Shown piece by piece: positions 36,687-47,988 of a stretch of DNA of 64,000 nt; positions within the stretch are counted from its first letter, which is position 1; the number at the start of each line of letters is the position of its first letter. The translations under genes and the position numbers were made by a program. The notes beneath the pieces were generated by a model. That model searched no databases, was not told where the DNA came from, and worked only from the letters and a program-made list of their open reading frames with translations. The stretch spans positions 23,714 to 87,713 of the forward strand of contig CAVVAX010000012.1 in assembly GCA_963746275.1 (NCBI GenBank). Direction: 5' to 3'. The DNA comes from JAEULH01 sp963746275. Its GTDB lineage: Bacteria > Pseudomonadota > Alphaproteobacteria > Rhodospirillales > Defluviicoccaceae.

Positions 36687-36834
36687 CCTGCCCCCGATCC
36701 GAACGTCCCGCCGACCTTCCGGCATGGTACATTGACCTCGCGAATGCGCGGATGATAGCGAAAGCCGACCTACAATCAATGTTGCCGTATCGATCCCGAT
36801 CCGCCTCGGCCGCGCCGGCGAGCCCGGTCGGTTC

Positions 36835-37904
<1,070 letters not shown>

Positions 37905-37908
<4 letters not shown>

Positions 37909-38894
37909 GGCTCGGCCCATTGCCCCGGCTCGCCCTGATGCTGCTGGCTCTGGTCGCGGCGGGATGCGCCCCGGTCGTCGCCCTGCCGGGGCCGGCCATC
38001 GCCGCGCCGACCATCGCAGACGCCGGCCTCATGGCACCCGACGGGGCGAAGCTGCCGCTCCGGATCTGGCGGCCGGAGGGGGAGGGGGCGGCGAAGGCCG
38101 TCCTCATCGCGCTCCACGGCTTCAACGACTACCGCAACTTCTTCGCGGGCCCGGGCGCCTGGTTCGCCGCCCGCGGCATCCAGTCGTATGCCTATGACCA
38201 GCGCGGCTTCGGCGAGGCCCCGAACCGGGGGCTGTGGCCCGGCGACCGTGCCCTCGCCGATGACCTAAAGGCCGCCGTGCACGCCGTGCGCAAGCGCCAT
38301 CCCGGAACGCCGCTCTATCTTCTCGGCGAGAGCATGGGCGGGGCGGTGATCATGACCGCCATGGCCGGGCCGCAGCCGCCGGCGGTGGACGGCGTCATCC
38401 TCGCCGCCCCGGCGGTGTGGGGTCGTGCCTCGATGCCGTGGTACCAGACGACGGCGCTCTGGCTCGCGGTCCACACCTTGCCCAGCGGCCAGGTGACGGG
38501 GCGCAACCTCGGGATCAAGCCGTCCGACAACATCGAGATGCTGAAAGGCCTCGGCCGCGATCCGCTGGTGATCAAGCAGAGCCGGATCGACACGGTCTAC
38601 GGCCTGGTCAACCTCATGGACCGGGCGATGGTCTCGGCCTCCTCGCTGCACGTCCCGGCGCTCGTCCTCTACGGCGCCAGGGACCAGCTCATCCCGCCGG
38701 CGGCGGTGCGCGAGATGACCGAGCGGCTGCCGGCGGACGCGGCCGGCCGCCGCCGCGTCGTCTACTATCCGGCCGGCTACCACATGCTGCTGCGCGACCT
38801 GCAGGCCGAGACCGTCTGGCGCGACATCGCCGCCTGGATCGCCGACCCCCGCGCGCCGCTTCCCTCCGGCGCCGAGGAACCCGCAGCGAGGTAG
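37905..38894 (+). CDS. Alpha/beta hydrolase lipoprotein (monoacylglycerol-lipase-like)
   Basis: The start is TTG 37905, overlapping the ABC stop. A lipobox ALMLLALVAAGC suggests an outer-membrane or periplasmic lipoprotein. The hydrolase has the oxyanion strand ALHGFNDYRNFFAGPG, the nucleophile elbow LLGESMGGAVIM, the acid in LVLYGARDQLIPP, and His in YPAGYHMLLRDLQ. This resembles serine hydrolases acting on monoacylglycerols or lysophospholipids (PldB/MGL branch). Coupling to the ABC ATPase gene suggests a lipid-related pair (inference). Confidence 0.9.
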
Positions 38895-39114
38895 GGTGCC
38901 GTATTGCCCTGCGGATGATGCGCGGCACCTCAATGCTGACGCTGCAGCGAGTAACGCGAATGAAGTAGCTCCAGCTTGTCTACCCGTTCTCGCACCTCGG
39001 CCTCGTGAAACTCGGATGGCTCCATGTGCCAGAACGACACCACCGCGGTTGCCGCCGCCCACATCCTGGTCTAATCCCGCGTCCTTACCACACCTGGAAA
39101 GGCTGGCAGTGACG

Positions 39115-39822
39115 ATGCGTATTCCGGCGCTCCTAGCGGCCATTGCGTGCGCTCTCCTCGCTGAACCGGCCCGCGGGGCGAACGGCGAGGCGAGCGGCAG
39201 GATGCCGGCGCCCATCGAGGGAGACGCGAAGCAGGCAAGCGTGTTCGATGGTGACAGCTTCACCATGGGGGACCTGCACATCCACCTCGCCGGCATTGAC
39301 GCGCCGGAGCTCGGGCAGCACTGCCCTCGCGCGAACGAGCGCGAGGCCCGCTGCGGTCTCATGGCTGGCTACGAGTTGCGCAAGCGGCTGCAGCTGGAGC
39401 CGAGGCCGCTGCGCTGCTGGCCGCAAGGTCCAGAGGAGCACGGCGCAGTGACCGCCACCTGTGCCGCGGGCGAGGACGACGTTGCGCTGCAGCTCCTCGA
39501 CGCCGGCTATGCCTTCGCGCTTCCGGATGCGCAGATCGACTATCGCCTGGCAGAGGAGAAGGCGCGCGCGGCCGGCATCGGGCTGTGGGCTGGCGGTGTG
39601 ATGGCGCCCTGGGACTGGCGCCGGGAGCGGGAGGCGGCGGAGGCGCAAGGCCCCGAGCAGGGTTGCGTGATCGCCGGCATCGCCGAGAACGGCGCCCGTC
39701 TCTACTACGGCCCGCTCGACCCCGACTACGGTGCCAAGACTGGCGCGCCCGAAGCGGTCGAGCGCTGGTTCTGCAGCGAGGACGCGGCACGGGCCGCGGG
39801 CTGGCGGCGCCCTACGAGCTAA
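39115..39822 (+). CDS. Secreted SNase-like protein, probably inactive
   Basis: A signal peptide (MRIPALLAAIACALLAEPAR) is followed by an SNase fold: VFDGDSFTMGDLHIHLAGID then APELGQHC, and VALQLLDAGYAFALPDAQID. Compared with the nuclease at 14777-15337, the first catalytic Arg (RLHGIDAPE) is His (HLAGIDAPE), and the YGR segment reads EHGAV. Two of the three catalytic positions are therefore lost; only the Glu remains. A C-terminal extension of about 60 residues has YYGPLDPDYGAKTGAPEAVE and FCSEDAARAAGWRRP, a motif often seen at the end of bacterial thermonuclease-like proteins. Start ATG 39115 fits the signal peptide. Confidence 0.82.
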   Translation: MRIPALLAAIACALLAEPARGANGEASGRMPAPIEGDAKQASVFDGDSFTMGDLHIHLAGIDAPELGQHCPRANEREARCGLMAGYELRKRLQLEPRPLRCWPQGPEEHGAVTATCAAGEDDVALQLLDAGYAFALPDAQIDYRLAEEKARAAGIGLWAGGVMAPWDWRREREAAEAQGPEQGCVIAGIAENGARLYYGPLDPDYGAKTGAPEAVERWFCSEDAARAAGWRRPTS

Positions 39823-39828
39823 AGGCGG

Positions 39829-41325
39829 TCAGTGCCGCCAGAAGCGCGGCGAGAACAGCGCCAGGACGGTGAAGAACTCGAGCCGGCCGAGAAGCATCGC
39901 CGCGGATAGGATCCACTTCGAGGTGTCCGGAAGGGTCGAGAAGTTCCCGACGGGGCCGATGATGGGCCCGAGACCGGGGCCCACGTTGCCCAAGGCCGTC
40001 GCGGCGCCGGTCACGCAGGTGATCAGGTCGAGCCCGGTCATCGCCAGCAGTACGCTGATCACCGCCGTCGTGATCAGGTAGAGCCCCATGAACAGCAGGA
40101 CCCCGGCGAAGACGTCGCTGGCGACCGTCCGGCCGTTGTAGGTCACGGCGAAGGCGCCGTGCGGATAGATCAGCCGCTGGATGTAGACCTTCAGCGCCAA
40201 GCCGAGGATGTCGAAGCGAAACGCCTTCAGGCCGCCGGCGGTGGAGCCGGTGCAGCCGCCGACGAAGGTGAGCAGGAAGAAGACGACCTGCGACAGGTCA
40301 CCCCACGTCGAGTAGTCGCTGGAGGCGAACCCGGTGGTCGTCACTACCGAGATGACGTTGAAGGTGGAAAGGCGGATCGCGTCGCCGAAGGCAAGGTCGC
40401 TAGTGAACCATAGCCACACGCCGAGCCCGAGCGAGACAGCGACGATGAAGCGAAGGAAGCTTTGCACCTGCTCGTCGCGGACCAGGAAACCGCCCCGCCC
40501 CTGAAGGGTACGGAGGTAAAGAAGGAACGGCAGGCTGCCGACGAGCATGAAGCCGGAGATAATCCACTCGACCGAGGGGCTCTTGAAGTAGGCCACCGAG
40601 CTGTCGGAGGTCGAATAGCCGCCGGTCGACAGCGTGGTCATGGCGTGGACCGCCGCCTCCAGCCAGGTCATGCCGGCGATCCTGAGCGCAGTCATGCATA
40701 CGAGCGTGAGGCCGAGGTAGATCAGCAGCAGCATGGCGGCGAAGCGGCCGGCCTGAGGGACGGCCTTGTCGGCCCGCTCGGAGGACTCCAGCCGGAAGAG
40801 CTGCATGCCGCCGATCTGCAGGAACGGCAGCATCGCCAAGCCCACGGCGATGAAGCCAATGCCGCCGATGCACTGCAACAGCCCGCGCCAGAGCAAGATC
40901 CCGGGAGGGGCGGTGTCCAGGCCGGCCATCACGGTGGAGCCGGTCGTGGTCAGCCCCGACATGGCCTCGAAGAATGCATCGGTGAAGTTCATGTCGAGGC
41001 CGGAGAACATCAGCGGCAGGGCGCCGACGACGGTGGCGCAGACCCACACCCCGGTCGTCAGCAGGAAGCCCTGGCGGATGCTGAGGCGCAGGCGCGCGCC
41101 CCTGGTGGTGAGCAGGAGAGCGATGCCGAAGAAGACGCTGATCCCCGACGAGACGGAGAACACCTTCCAGTCGGGGTTCCCGTAGGCGCCGTCGACGAGT
41201 GCCGGCACGATCATCAACACGCCCAGCGCGGTGACGAACCAGCCGATAATGTGGATGACCGGAACCAGGGAAAGGTGCTCATGCGGACGCGCCGTCCGCC
41301 GCAACTCGACCTTGAACGTCTCCAT
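39829..41325 (-). CDS. trkH: TrkH potassium uptake transporter
   Basis: This 498-residue membrane protein has four selectivity-filter P-loops with the conserved glycines: MSGLTTTGSTVMAG, TLSTGGYSTSDS, VVTTTGFASSD and ALGNVGPGLGP. It also has the characteristic LQCIGGIGFIAVGLAMLPFL and FVGGCTGSTAGGLKAFR segments. It mediates K+ (and H+) uptake with a TrkA regulatory subunit, which is absent from the window. The start is ATG 41325; a 3-codon longer start is possible. Confidence 0.96.
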   Translation of the reverse strand: METFKVELRRTARPHEHLSLVPVIHIIGWFVTALGVLMIVPALVDGAYGNPDWKVFSVSSGISVFFGIALLLTTRGARLRLSIRQGFLLTTGVWVCATVVGALPLMFSGLDMNFTDAFFEAMSGLTTTGSTVMAGLDTAPPGILLWRGLLQCIGGIGFIAVGLAMLPFLQIGGMQLFRLESSERADKAVPQAGRFAAMLLLIYLGLTLVCMTALRIAGMTWLEAAVHAMTTLSTGGYSTSDSSVAYFKSPSVEWIISGFMLVGSLPFLLYLRTLQGRGGFLVRDEQVQSFLRFIVAVSLGLGVWLWFTSDLAFGDAIRLSTFNVISVVTTTGFASSDYSTWGDLSQVVFFLLTFVGGCTGSTAGGLKAFRFDILGLALKVYIQRLIYPHGAFAVTYNGRTVASDVFAGVLLFMGLYLITTAVISVLLAMTGLDLITCVTGAATALGNVGPGLGPIIGPVGNFSTLPDTSKWILSAAMLLGRLEFFTVLALFSPRFWRH

Positions 41326-41403
41326 GCCCCGCACCGTTGTTGTTGGCAGGCGCCCCCCTGAGCGGTCGCCCGCCGGGTCGTCCGGCGGCGAAAGCGGCGG
41401 CCG

Positions 41404-41769
41404 TCAGCCCTTCTTGATCATCGGCCCGAGTGGCCGCCCGGCGAAGATGTGCACGTGGAAATGCGCGACCTCCTGGTTGGCGTCGCGGCCGATGTTGGCG
41501 AGGATGCGATAGCCGCTGTCGACCACGCCGAGGGCCCGCGCCACCTCGCCAACGGCAGCAAAGAAGCCGCCGATCTCCGCCGGATCCGCGCTCAGGCTAA
41601 AATCGTCGAGGGAGACGTACGGGCCCTTGGGGATGACCAGGACGTGCACCGGCGTCTGCGGGTGGATGTCGTGGAAGGCGAGCGCGAAGTCGTCTTCGTA
41701 GACCTTCTTGCACGCGATCTCGCCGCGGAGGATCTTGGCGAAGATGTTGTTGCTGTCGTAGGCCATCAT
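41404..41769 (-). CDS. hinT: HIT family nucleotide hydrolase (HinT-like)
   Basis: A 121-residue HIT protein with the triad HFHVHIFAGRPLGPM, the N-terminal NIFAKILRGEIACKKVYED, and VHVLVIPKGPYVSLDDFS. It hydrolyses purine nucleoside phosphoramidates. Two ATGs in a row (41769, 41766) are possible starts. It lies 7 bp after hisE in the same operon, an arrangement seen in other alphaproteobacteria. Confidence 0.93.
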   Translation of the reverse strand: MMAYDSNNIFAKILRGEIACKKVYEDDFALAFHDIHPQTPVHVLVIPKGPYVSLDDFSLSADPAEIGGFFAAVGEVARALGVVDSGYRILANIGRDANQEVAHFHVHIFAGRPLGPMIKKG

Positions 41770-41776
41770 TGCTCCC

Positions 41777-42121
41777 TCAATCCGGCTTGTCGTCGCGGCC
41801 TCTGGATGCTTTCTCGGCCAGGCCCGACGTGCCGCTGCGCCAGGCCAGCTCCGCCCAGACCTCCCGCGGCTCAACTCCAGCATCCGCCCACAACACCAGC
41901 AGGTGGTAGAGCAAATCGGCGCTTTCGGCGGCAAGCCGATCCCGCTCGCCGAGCGCCGCGACCACCACCTCCACCGCCTCCTCGCCGACCTTGCGGGCAA
42001 TCCTTGGCGCGCCGGCGGCGAAAAGCTTCGCCGTGTACGACGCATCGGGCGAGCCGCTTCTTCGGCCCTGGATGACCGTGAAGAGGTCGTCGAGGACGCG
42101 GGCGTCGGGATCAGCGGGCAT
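41777..42121 (-). CDS. hisE: Phosphoribosyl-ATP pyrophosphatase HisE
   Basis: The 114-residue protein has the all-helical MazG-like core: VLDDLFTVIQGRRSGSPDAS, RIARKVGEEAVEVVVAALGE and ESADLLYHLLVLWADAGVEP. The Glu/Asp residues bind Mg2+. It removes pyrophosphate from phosphoribosyl-ATP, the second step of histidine synthesis. ATG 42121 overlaps the end of hisF by 11 bp. hisI, the following enzyme, is not seen here. Confidence 0.94.
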   Translation of the reverse strand: MPADPDARVLDDLFTVIQGRRSGSPDASYTAKLFAAGAPRIARKVGEEAVEVVVAALGERDRLAAESADLLYHLLVLWADAGVEPREVWAELAWRSGTSGLAEKASRGRDDKPD

Positions 42122-42902
42122 AGCGCTCGGGCGTGACCGCCGCGTCCATGCGGACCGGAATCCCGGCCGCGCGCAGGTAGCGCTTGGCGCCGGCAATGGT
42201 GAAGGTGCCGAAGTGGAAGATCGAGGCCGCGAGTACCGCCGAGGCGTGGGCGTCGCGCACCCCTTCGACCAGATGCTCCAGCGTTCCGACACCGCCCGAG
42301 GCGATCACCGGCACGGGGACGGCGTCGGCAATCGTGCGGGTCAAGGGAATGTCGAAGCCGACCTTGGTGCCGTCACGGTCCATCGAGGTCACCAGCAGCT
42401 CGCCAGCGCCATACTCGACCATCCGCTTCGACCAGGCGATAGCATCAATGCCGGTAGCCGTGCGCCCGCCGTGGGTGAAGATCTCGAACGTACCGGGCGC
42501 CACCGTCTTCGCATCGACGGAGACGACGATGCACTGGCTGCCGAACTTCTCCGCCGCCTCGGCGACGAACTCCGGAACCTTCACCGCGGCGGTGTTGATG
42601 GAGACCTTGTCGGCGCCGGCCAGGAGCAGCCGGCGGATGTCGTCGATGGTGCGCACGCCGCCGCCCACCGTCAGCGGCATGAAGCACTGCTCGGCGGTGC
42701 GCCGGACGACGTCGAGGATGGTGTCGCGGTTCTCGTGGCTGGCGGTGATGTCGAGGAAGCAAAGCTCGTCCGCCCCGGCGGCGTCGTAGACCCGCGCCTG
42801 CTCCACCGGATCGCCCGCGTCGACGAGATCGACGAAGCGCACGCCCTTCACCACCCGGCCGCCCTCGACGTCGAGACAGGGAATGATCCGGACCTTAAGC
42901 AA
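42111..42902 (-). CDS. hisF: Imidazole glycerol phosphate synthase cyclase subunit HisF
   Basis: A TIM barrel beginning LLKVRIIPCLDVEGGRVVKG, with catalytic Asp in PCLDVEGG and SVDAKTVAPG, plus phosphate-binding PLTVGGGVRTIDD and VPVIASGGVGTLEHL. TTG 42902 is the start: it has GGAGG 6 bp upstream and gives the family's MLKVRIIP N-terminus. It overlaps hisA by 8 bp. It works with HisH to form IGP and AICAR. Confidence 0.96.
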   Translation of the reverse strand: MLKVRIIPCLDVEGGRVVKGVRFVDLVDAGDPVEQARVYDAAGADELCFLDITASHENRDTILDVVRRTAEQCFMPLTVGGGVRTIDDIRRLLLAGADKVSINTAAVKVPEFVAEAAEKFGSQCIVVSVDAKTVAPGTFEIFTHGGRTATGIDAIAWSKRMVEYGAGELLVTSMDRDGTKVGFDIPLTRTIADAVPVPVIASGGVGTLEHLVEGVRDAHASAVLAASIFHFGTFTIAGAKRYLRAAGIPVRMDAAVTPERYAR

Positions 42903-43659
42903 CGCTGCCTCCGCTTGCGCGCCCCTCCTCGCCGTCCGGCTGGAGAAGCGCCACCGCTTGCGCCGGATCGATCCGGCCGTCGTAGAGCGCCCGGCCGCAG
43001 ATAACGCCGGCAACGGCGTCCCCGGCCGCCGCCTTCAGCGCGCGCAGATCCGCCATCGACGAGACGCCGCCCGACGCAATGATCGGGGACGCCACCGCCC
43101 GGGCCAGCGCCAGGGTGGCAGCGATGTTAGGCCCTTCCATTGCCCCGTCGCGGGCGATGTCGGTATAGACGATGGCGGCGACGCCGGCGTCCTGGAAGCG
43201 GCGGGCGAGATCGACGGCGGCGATGCCGGCGGGCTCGGCCCAGCCTTCGATCGCCGCCTCGCCGTCGCGGGCGTCGATGCCGACGGCAATGCGCCCGGGA
43301 AAGGCGCGGCACGCTTCCTCCACCAGATCCGGCGTCCTCACTGCGGCGGTGCCGAGCACGACCCGGCTGACCCCGCCCCCAAGCCAGCGGGCGATGGTCG
43401 CCATGTCGCGGATGCCGCCGCCAAGCTGCACCGGGATGCCGGCGGCCTCGACGATGGCGGCGACCGCGGCGGCATTCACGGGCCTACCAGCGAAGGCGCC
43501 GTTGAGGTCGACGACGTGGATCCAGCGGCACCCGGCGGCCACGAACTCGCGGGCCTGCGCCGCCGGGTCGGCGTTGAACACGGTCGCTGTCGCCATGTCG
43601 CCGCGCACGAGGCGGACGCAGGCACCGTCCTTCAGGTCAATCGCAGGATAGAAGATCAT
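42895..43659 (-). CDS. hisA: HisA isomerase (ProFAR isomerase)
   Basis: Starts MIFYPAIDLKDGACVRLVRG (catalytic Asp in AIDLKDG) with the second Asp in VGIDARDGEAAIEGW and VQLGGGIRDMATIARWLGGG. It isomerises ProFAR to PRFAR, and is a two-fold symmetric TIM barrel related to HisF. It overlaps hisH by 4 bp. The C-terminal 20 residues are Glu/Gly-rich and slightly longer than usual. Confidence 0.96.
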   Translation of the reverse strand: MIFYPAIDLKDGACVRLVRGDMATATVFNADPAAQAREFVAAGCRWIHVVDLNGAFAGRPVNAAAVAAIVEAAGIPVQLGGGIRDMATIARWLGGGVSRVVLGTAAVRTPDLVEEACRAFPGRIAVGIDARDGEAAIEGWAEPAGIAAVDLARRFQDAGVAAIVYTDIARDGAMEGPNIAATLALARAVASPIIASGGVSSMADLRALKAAAGDAVAGVICGRALYDGRIDPAQAVALLQPDGEEGRASGGSVA

Positions 43660-44300
43660 GGCCGCCAGCCGAGGAAGTTGGCGATGAGGCGCAGGCCGAC
43701 CGCTTGGCTCTTCTCCGGATGGAACTGCGTGCCGACGATGTTGCCGCGGCCGATGACCGCGGCGATTGGCCCGCCGTAGTCGACGCGGGCCAGCACGTCG
43801 GCGTCATCGGCGCAGACGACGGCGTAGCTGTGGACGAAGTAGGCATGCCCGCCGCCGCCGATCCCGGCGAGAAGCGGATGGTCGGGCCGGACCAGGGCCA
43901 GCTCGTTCCAGCCCATGTGCGGGATCTTCAGCGCCGGATCCGCGGGCGCTATGCGGGTGACCTCGCCGTGGATCCAGCCCAGCCCGGCGCGCTCGCCATG
44001 CTCGCGGCCGACGTCGGCCAGAAGCTGCATCCCGACGCAGATCCCGAGGAACGGCTTGTGCTGCTCGAGGACGGCCCGGCCGAGCGCCTCGACCATCCCT
44101 GGCACCGCGTCCAGCCCCCGCCGGCAGTCGGCAAAGGCGCCGACGCCGGGCAGGATGATGCGGTCGGCGCCGAGGATGTCGGCTGTATCGGCGGTAACCC
44201 GCACCTTCGCGTTGAGGCCAACCTCGACCACCGCCCGCTCGAAGGCCTTCGCCGCCGAGCGAAGGTTGCCCGAGCCGTAGTCGACGATGGCGACGATCAC
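43656..44300 (-). CDS. hisH: Imidazole glycerol phosphate synthase glutaminase subunit HisH
   Basis: GTG 44300 begins VIVAIVDYGSGNLRSAAKAF; the longer open frame to 44573 is not credible. The class I amidotransferase triad is visible: Cys in FLGICVGMQLLAD, His and Glu in GTQFHPEKSQAVG. VILPGVGAFADCRRGLD is the typical glutaminase loop. It supplies ammonia to HisF. The GTG overlaps the stop of the preceding DUF2628 gene by 4 bp. Confidence 0.96.
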   Translation of the reverse strand: MIVAIVDYGSGNLRSAAKAFERAVVEVGLNAKVRVTADTADILGADRIILPGVGAFADCRRGLDAVPGMVEALGRAVLEQHKPFLGICVGMQLLADVGREHGERAGLGWIHGEVTRIAPADPALKIPHMGWNELALVRPDHPLLAGIGGGGHAYFVHSYAVVCADDADVLARVDYGGPIAAVIGRGNIVGTQFHPEKSQAVGLRLIANFLGWRP

Positions 44301-44689
44301 CTGGCAAGCTCCGCGGCGAGCTCCGGGTGGCGCTCGAAGAAGCGGCGCTCGGCGGCGTCGCCGCCGTCGCCGGTAACGATGTCGCTCTCGACGTAGCCGC
44401 GGCGCCACAGGTTCCGGCGCTTCAGGTCGTTGCCGACGAGGCCGACGGCGGCAGCCACGCCCAGCGAAACGGCGGCCTGGCTGGCCGGGTCGGCGCCCAT
44501 CGCCGCCAACCCCGCGTTGACCGCCACCTCGATTGCGAAGATCGCAAGGGCGGCGAACCACAGCCGGCACCACAGCGCCCAGCCGAAGGAAAAGAAGAAG
44601 GCGGGCCAGGAAAAGCCCTCCTTGACCAGGACGACGTCGCGGTCTGGGTCGAGCCCGCCGCAGCGGGTGTGCACGGTGAAGACCTTCAT
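44297..44689 (-). CDS. DUF2628 membrane protein in his operon
   Basis: The 130-residue protein begins MKVFTVHTRCGG and has a hydrophobic core (FSWPAFFFSFGWALWCRLWF; ALAIFAIEVAVNAGLAAMGA; AVSLGVAAAVGLVGNDLKRR), about three spans, matching DUF2628. Function is unknown. It sits between hisB and hisH, coupled to hisH by a GTGA overlap; this placement is known in other alphaproteobacteria (recollection). Confidence 0.85.
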   Translation of the reverse strand: MKVFTVHTRCGGLDPDRDVVLVKEGFSWPAFFFSFGWALWCRLWFAALAIFAIEVAVNAGLAAMGADPASQAAVSLGVAAAVGLVGNDLKRRNLWRRGYVESDIVTGDGGDAAERRFFERHPELAAELAR

Positions 44690-44702
44690 TCCGTTCCGCG
44701 CC

Positions 44703-45290
44703 CTAAAGCGTGCCCTTGGTCGAGGGCACCGCGGCGTCCTTGCGCGGGTCAATCTCGACCGCCTCGCGCAGGGCCCGGGCCAGACCCTTGAAGCAGGCCT
44801 CGCAGATGTGATGGCTGTTTTCGCCATACAGCGTTTCAACGTGCAGGGTCAAACCGGCATTCTGGGCAAAAGCCTGAAACCACTCCCTGACCATCTCGGT
44901 ATCAAGCTGGCCGAGCTTCGGCTGGTTGAAGCGGACCTTCCAGATCAGGTACGGCCGATTGGATGCATCAATGACGACGCGCACCAGCGTCTCGTCCATA
45001 GCCGACAGCGCCTGGCCGTAACGGCGGATGCCACGGCGCTCGCCCAGCGCCTGGGCAACGGCCTGGCCGATGACGATGCCGGCGTCCTCGGTGGTGTGGT
45101 GGCTGTCGATGTGCAGGTCGCCTTCCGCCTTCACCGTCAGGTCGAGCAGACTATGCCGCGCGAGTTGCGCCAGCATGTGGTCGAGGAAGCCGATGCCGGT
45201 GGCGACGTCGTAGCGGCCGCTGCCGTCTAAATCGACCGTGACTGCCACCTTCGTCTCGCCGGTCACCCGCTCGAGCGTCGCCCTGCGCAT
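44703..45290 (-). CDS. hisB: Imidazoleglycerol-phosphate dehydratase HisB
   Basis: The 195-residue protein has both metal-binding His motifs: DSHHTTEDAGIVIGQA and ENSHHICEACFKGLARAL, plus FLDHMLAQLARHSLLDL. It is the monofunctional bacterial type, without a phosphatase domain. It is the first gene of this leftward histidine operon and is followed by DUF2628-hisH-hisA-hisF-hisE-HIT. Confidence 0.97.
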   Translation of the reverse strand: MRRATLERVTGETKVAVTVDLDGSGRYDVATGIGFLDHMLAQLARHSLLDLTVKAEGDLHIDSHHTTEDAGIVIGQAVAQALGERRGIRRYGQALSAMDETLVRVVIDASNRPYLIWKVRFNQPKLGQLDTEMVREWFQAFAQNAGLTLHVETLYGENSHHICEACFKGLARALREAVEIDPRKDAAVPSTKGTL

Positions 45291-45403
45291 CGTCCCTCCG
45301 TCTCGTTGCGACGGGTTTGTATCAGCATTCCCGGTCCCGCGTCACCGCTGCAGGGGGTTGGCTGCCCGCGGCCAGGCCTTAGGGACTGGTCGACGAGGTT
45401 GCA

Positions 45404-45643
45404 GTGCGTGAAGTCGGAGCATACGAGGCAAAGACCCATCTGGCATCTCTGCTGGACGCCGTGGCGGGTGGCGGGACTGTCGGGATCACGCGGCGGGGAA
45501 AGCCCATAGCTCGCCTAGTCCCTGCCGCCGATGTTGCACGGGACGTTCCCGCGCTCATTGCCAGGATCAAGGCAGCGCGCGCTTCGCGGGCAGCGATGAG
45601 CCGGGCGGACATTCTCGCTGCGCGCGACGACGACCGCCGGTAA
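45404..45643 (+). CDS. Phd/VapB-type antitoxin
   Basis: The 79-residue protein starts at GTG 45404: REVGAYEAKTHLASLLDAVA, GITRRGKPIARLVPAA. This is the Phd/YefM-fold DNA-binding N-terminus ('x-AKTHLSxLLxxVxxGExxxITRxGKPVARL'). The C-terminal tail (IKAARASRAAMSRADILAAR) would bind the toxin. It overlaps the ATG of a VapC-type reading frame that is broken, so the antitoxin is now without a functional partner at this site. Confidence 0.9.
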   Translation: MREVGAYEAKTHLASLLDAVAGGGTVGITRRGKPIARLVPAADVARDVPALIARIKAARASRAAMSRADILAARDDDRR

Positions 45644-45982
45644 TGTCTTTCGTCCTCGACGCCTCCGCAACCGCCGCCTGGTGTTTCCCGGACGAGGACA
45701 ACGCGGCGGCCGATGCGGCGTTCGACCGCCTCTCCTAGAGGGCGCTATAGTCTCGGCGCTTTGGTGGGCCGAGATCCATAACGTTCTGATACGGGGCTGC
45801 GATCGGTCTCAATCGGCAGCCGATCCTTTCCCTTGCGCGGTAGCACAAACCGACCGCCTACGACGCAATCTATCTGGAGCTAGCTAGCGTCCCGCCTCCG
45901 TGCGCCGCTTGCGACCTTGGATACCAAGTTCTCTAGCGCCGCCCGAACCTCCGGAATTAAGGTGCTCACCCGCCACCGGTAA
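45643..45982 (+). pseudogene. Decayed VapC (PIN domain) toxin
   Basis: The ATG at 45643 overlaps the antitoxin stop (TAATG). FVLDASATAAWCFPDEDNAA is the PIN N-terminus with its first Asp. A stop follows after 31 codons (45738). Further PIN pieces continue in other frames: GAIVSALWWAEIHNVLIRG with the conserved E/N, HKPTAYDAIYLELAS with the Asp-containing C-terminal helix, and finally ATLDTKFSSAARTSGIKVLT ending at TAA 45982. The total is shorter than a 130-140-residue PIN toxin, so there is an internal deletion as well as at least two frame changes. That pattern points to real decay instead of a single sequencing error. Confidence 0.85.
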
Positions 45983-46129
45983 CCGCGCCAAGCCGGGCAA
46001 GACACGGGTGCTGCCCCAGCACCTCGGCGCGCTCGCCTTGACCCGCTCATGCTTCGCCCATACATGGTCGGGACACGCAAAGCCCCCGCGCCGTGACACG
46101 CGCTACCCCAGGTCCCGACTTGCGGTCCC

Positions 46130-46674
46130 ATGAGCTCAGATCACGAACGGCTGTGGCACGGCACGACCATCCTCGCCGTGCGCAAGGACAACAGGGTCGT
46201 TGTCGCCGGCGACGGCCAGGTCAGCCTCGGCAACACCGTCATCAAGGCGAACGCGCGCAAGGTCCGCCGGATCGGCGACGGCGGCGTGCTTGCCGGTTTC
46301 GCCGGCGCCACCGCGGACGCCTTTACTCTGTTCGAGCGCCTGGAAGCCAAGCTCGAGCAGTACCCCGGTCAATTGACCCGCGCCTGCGTTGAGCTCGCCA
46401 AGGACTGGCGCACCGACCGATATCTTCGCCGGCTGGAGGCGATGATGGCGGTCGCCGACGCCAACGTCTCGCTGGTGTTGACCGGCACGGGCGACGTGCT
46501 CGAGCCCGACGACGGGCTGATCGGCATCGGCTCCGGCGGGCAATACGCGCTGGCCGCGGCCCGGGCGATGGTGGACCGTGACGATCTCGACGCAGCGACG
46601 ATCGCCAGGCGCGCGCTCGAGATCGCCGCCGACATCTGCGTCTTCACCAACCGCAACGTCCTGATCGAGCAGCT

Positions 46675-46678
<4 letters not shown>
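46130..46678 (+). CDS. hslV: HslV, ATP-dependent protease proteolytic subunit
   Basis: The 182-residue proenzyme reads ERLWHGTTILAVRKDN; cleavage before the Thr of GTT exposes the N-terminal nucleophile. The N-terminal extension before HGTT is typical of alphaproteobacteria. KVRRIGDGGVLAGFAGATAD, LTGTGDVLEP and GIGSGGQYALAAARAM are further HslV motifs. It forms the ClpQ dodecamer with HslU. The stop overlaps the hslU ATG (ATGA). Confidence 0.97.

Positions 46679-47988
<1,310 letters not shown>

Noticed and set aside
38896..39114. Longer start for the SNase-like protein at 38896
   Set aside because: The added 73 residues are not protein-like, and ATG 39115 directly begins a signal peptide.
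45983..46129. Small ORFs between vapC remnant and hslV
   Set aside because: Short frames on both strands have no family features and overlap each other; nothing supports a gene.
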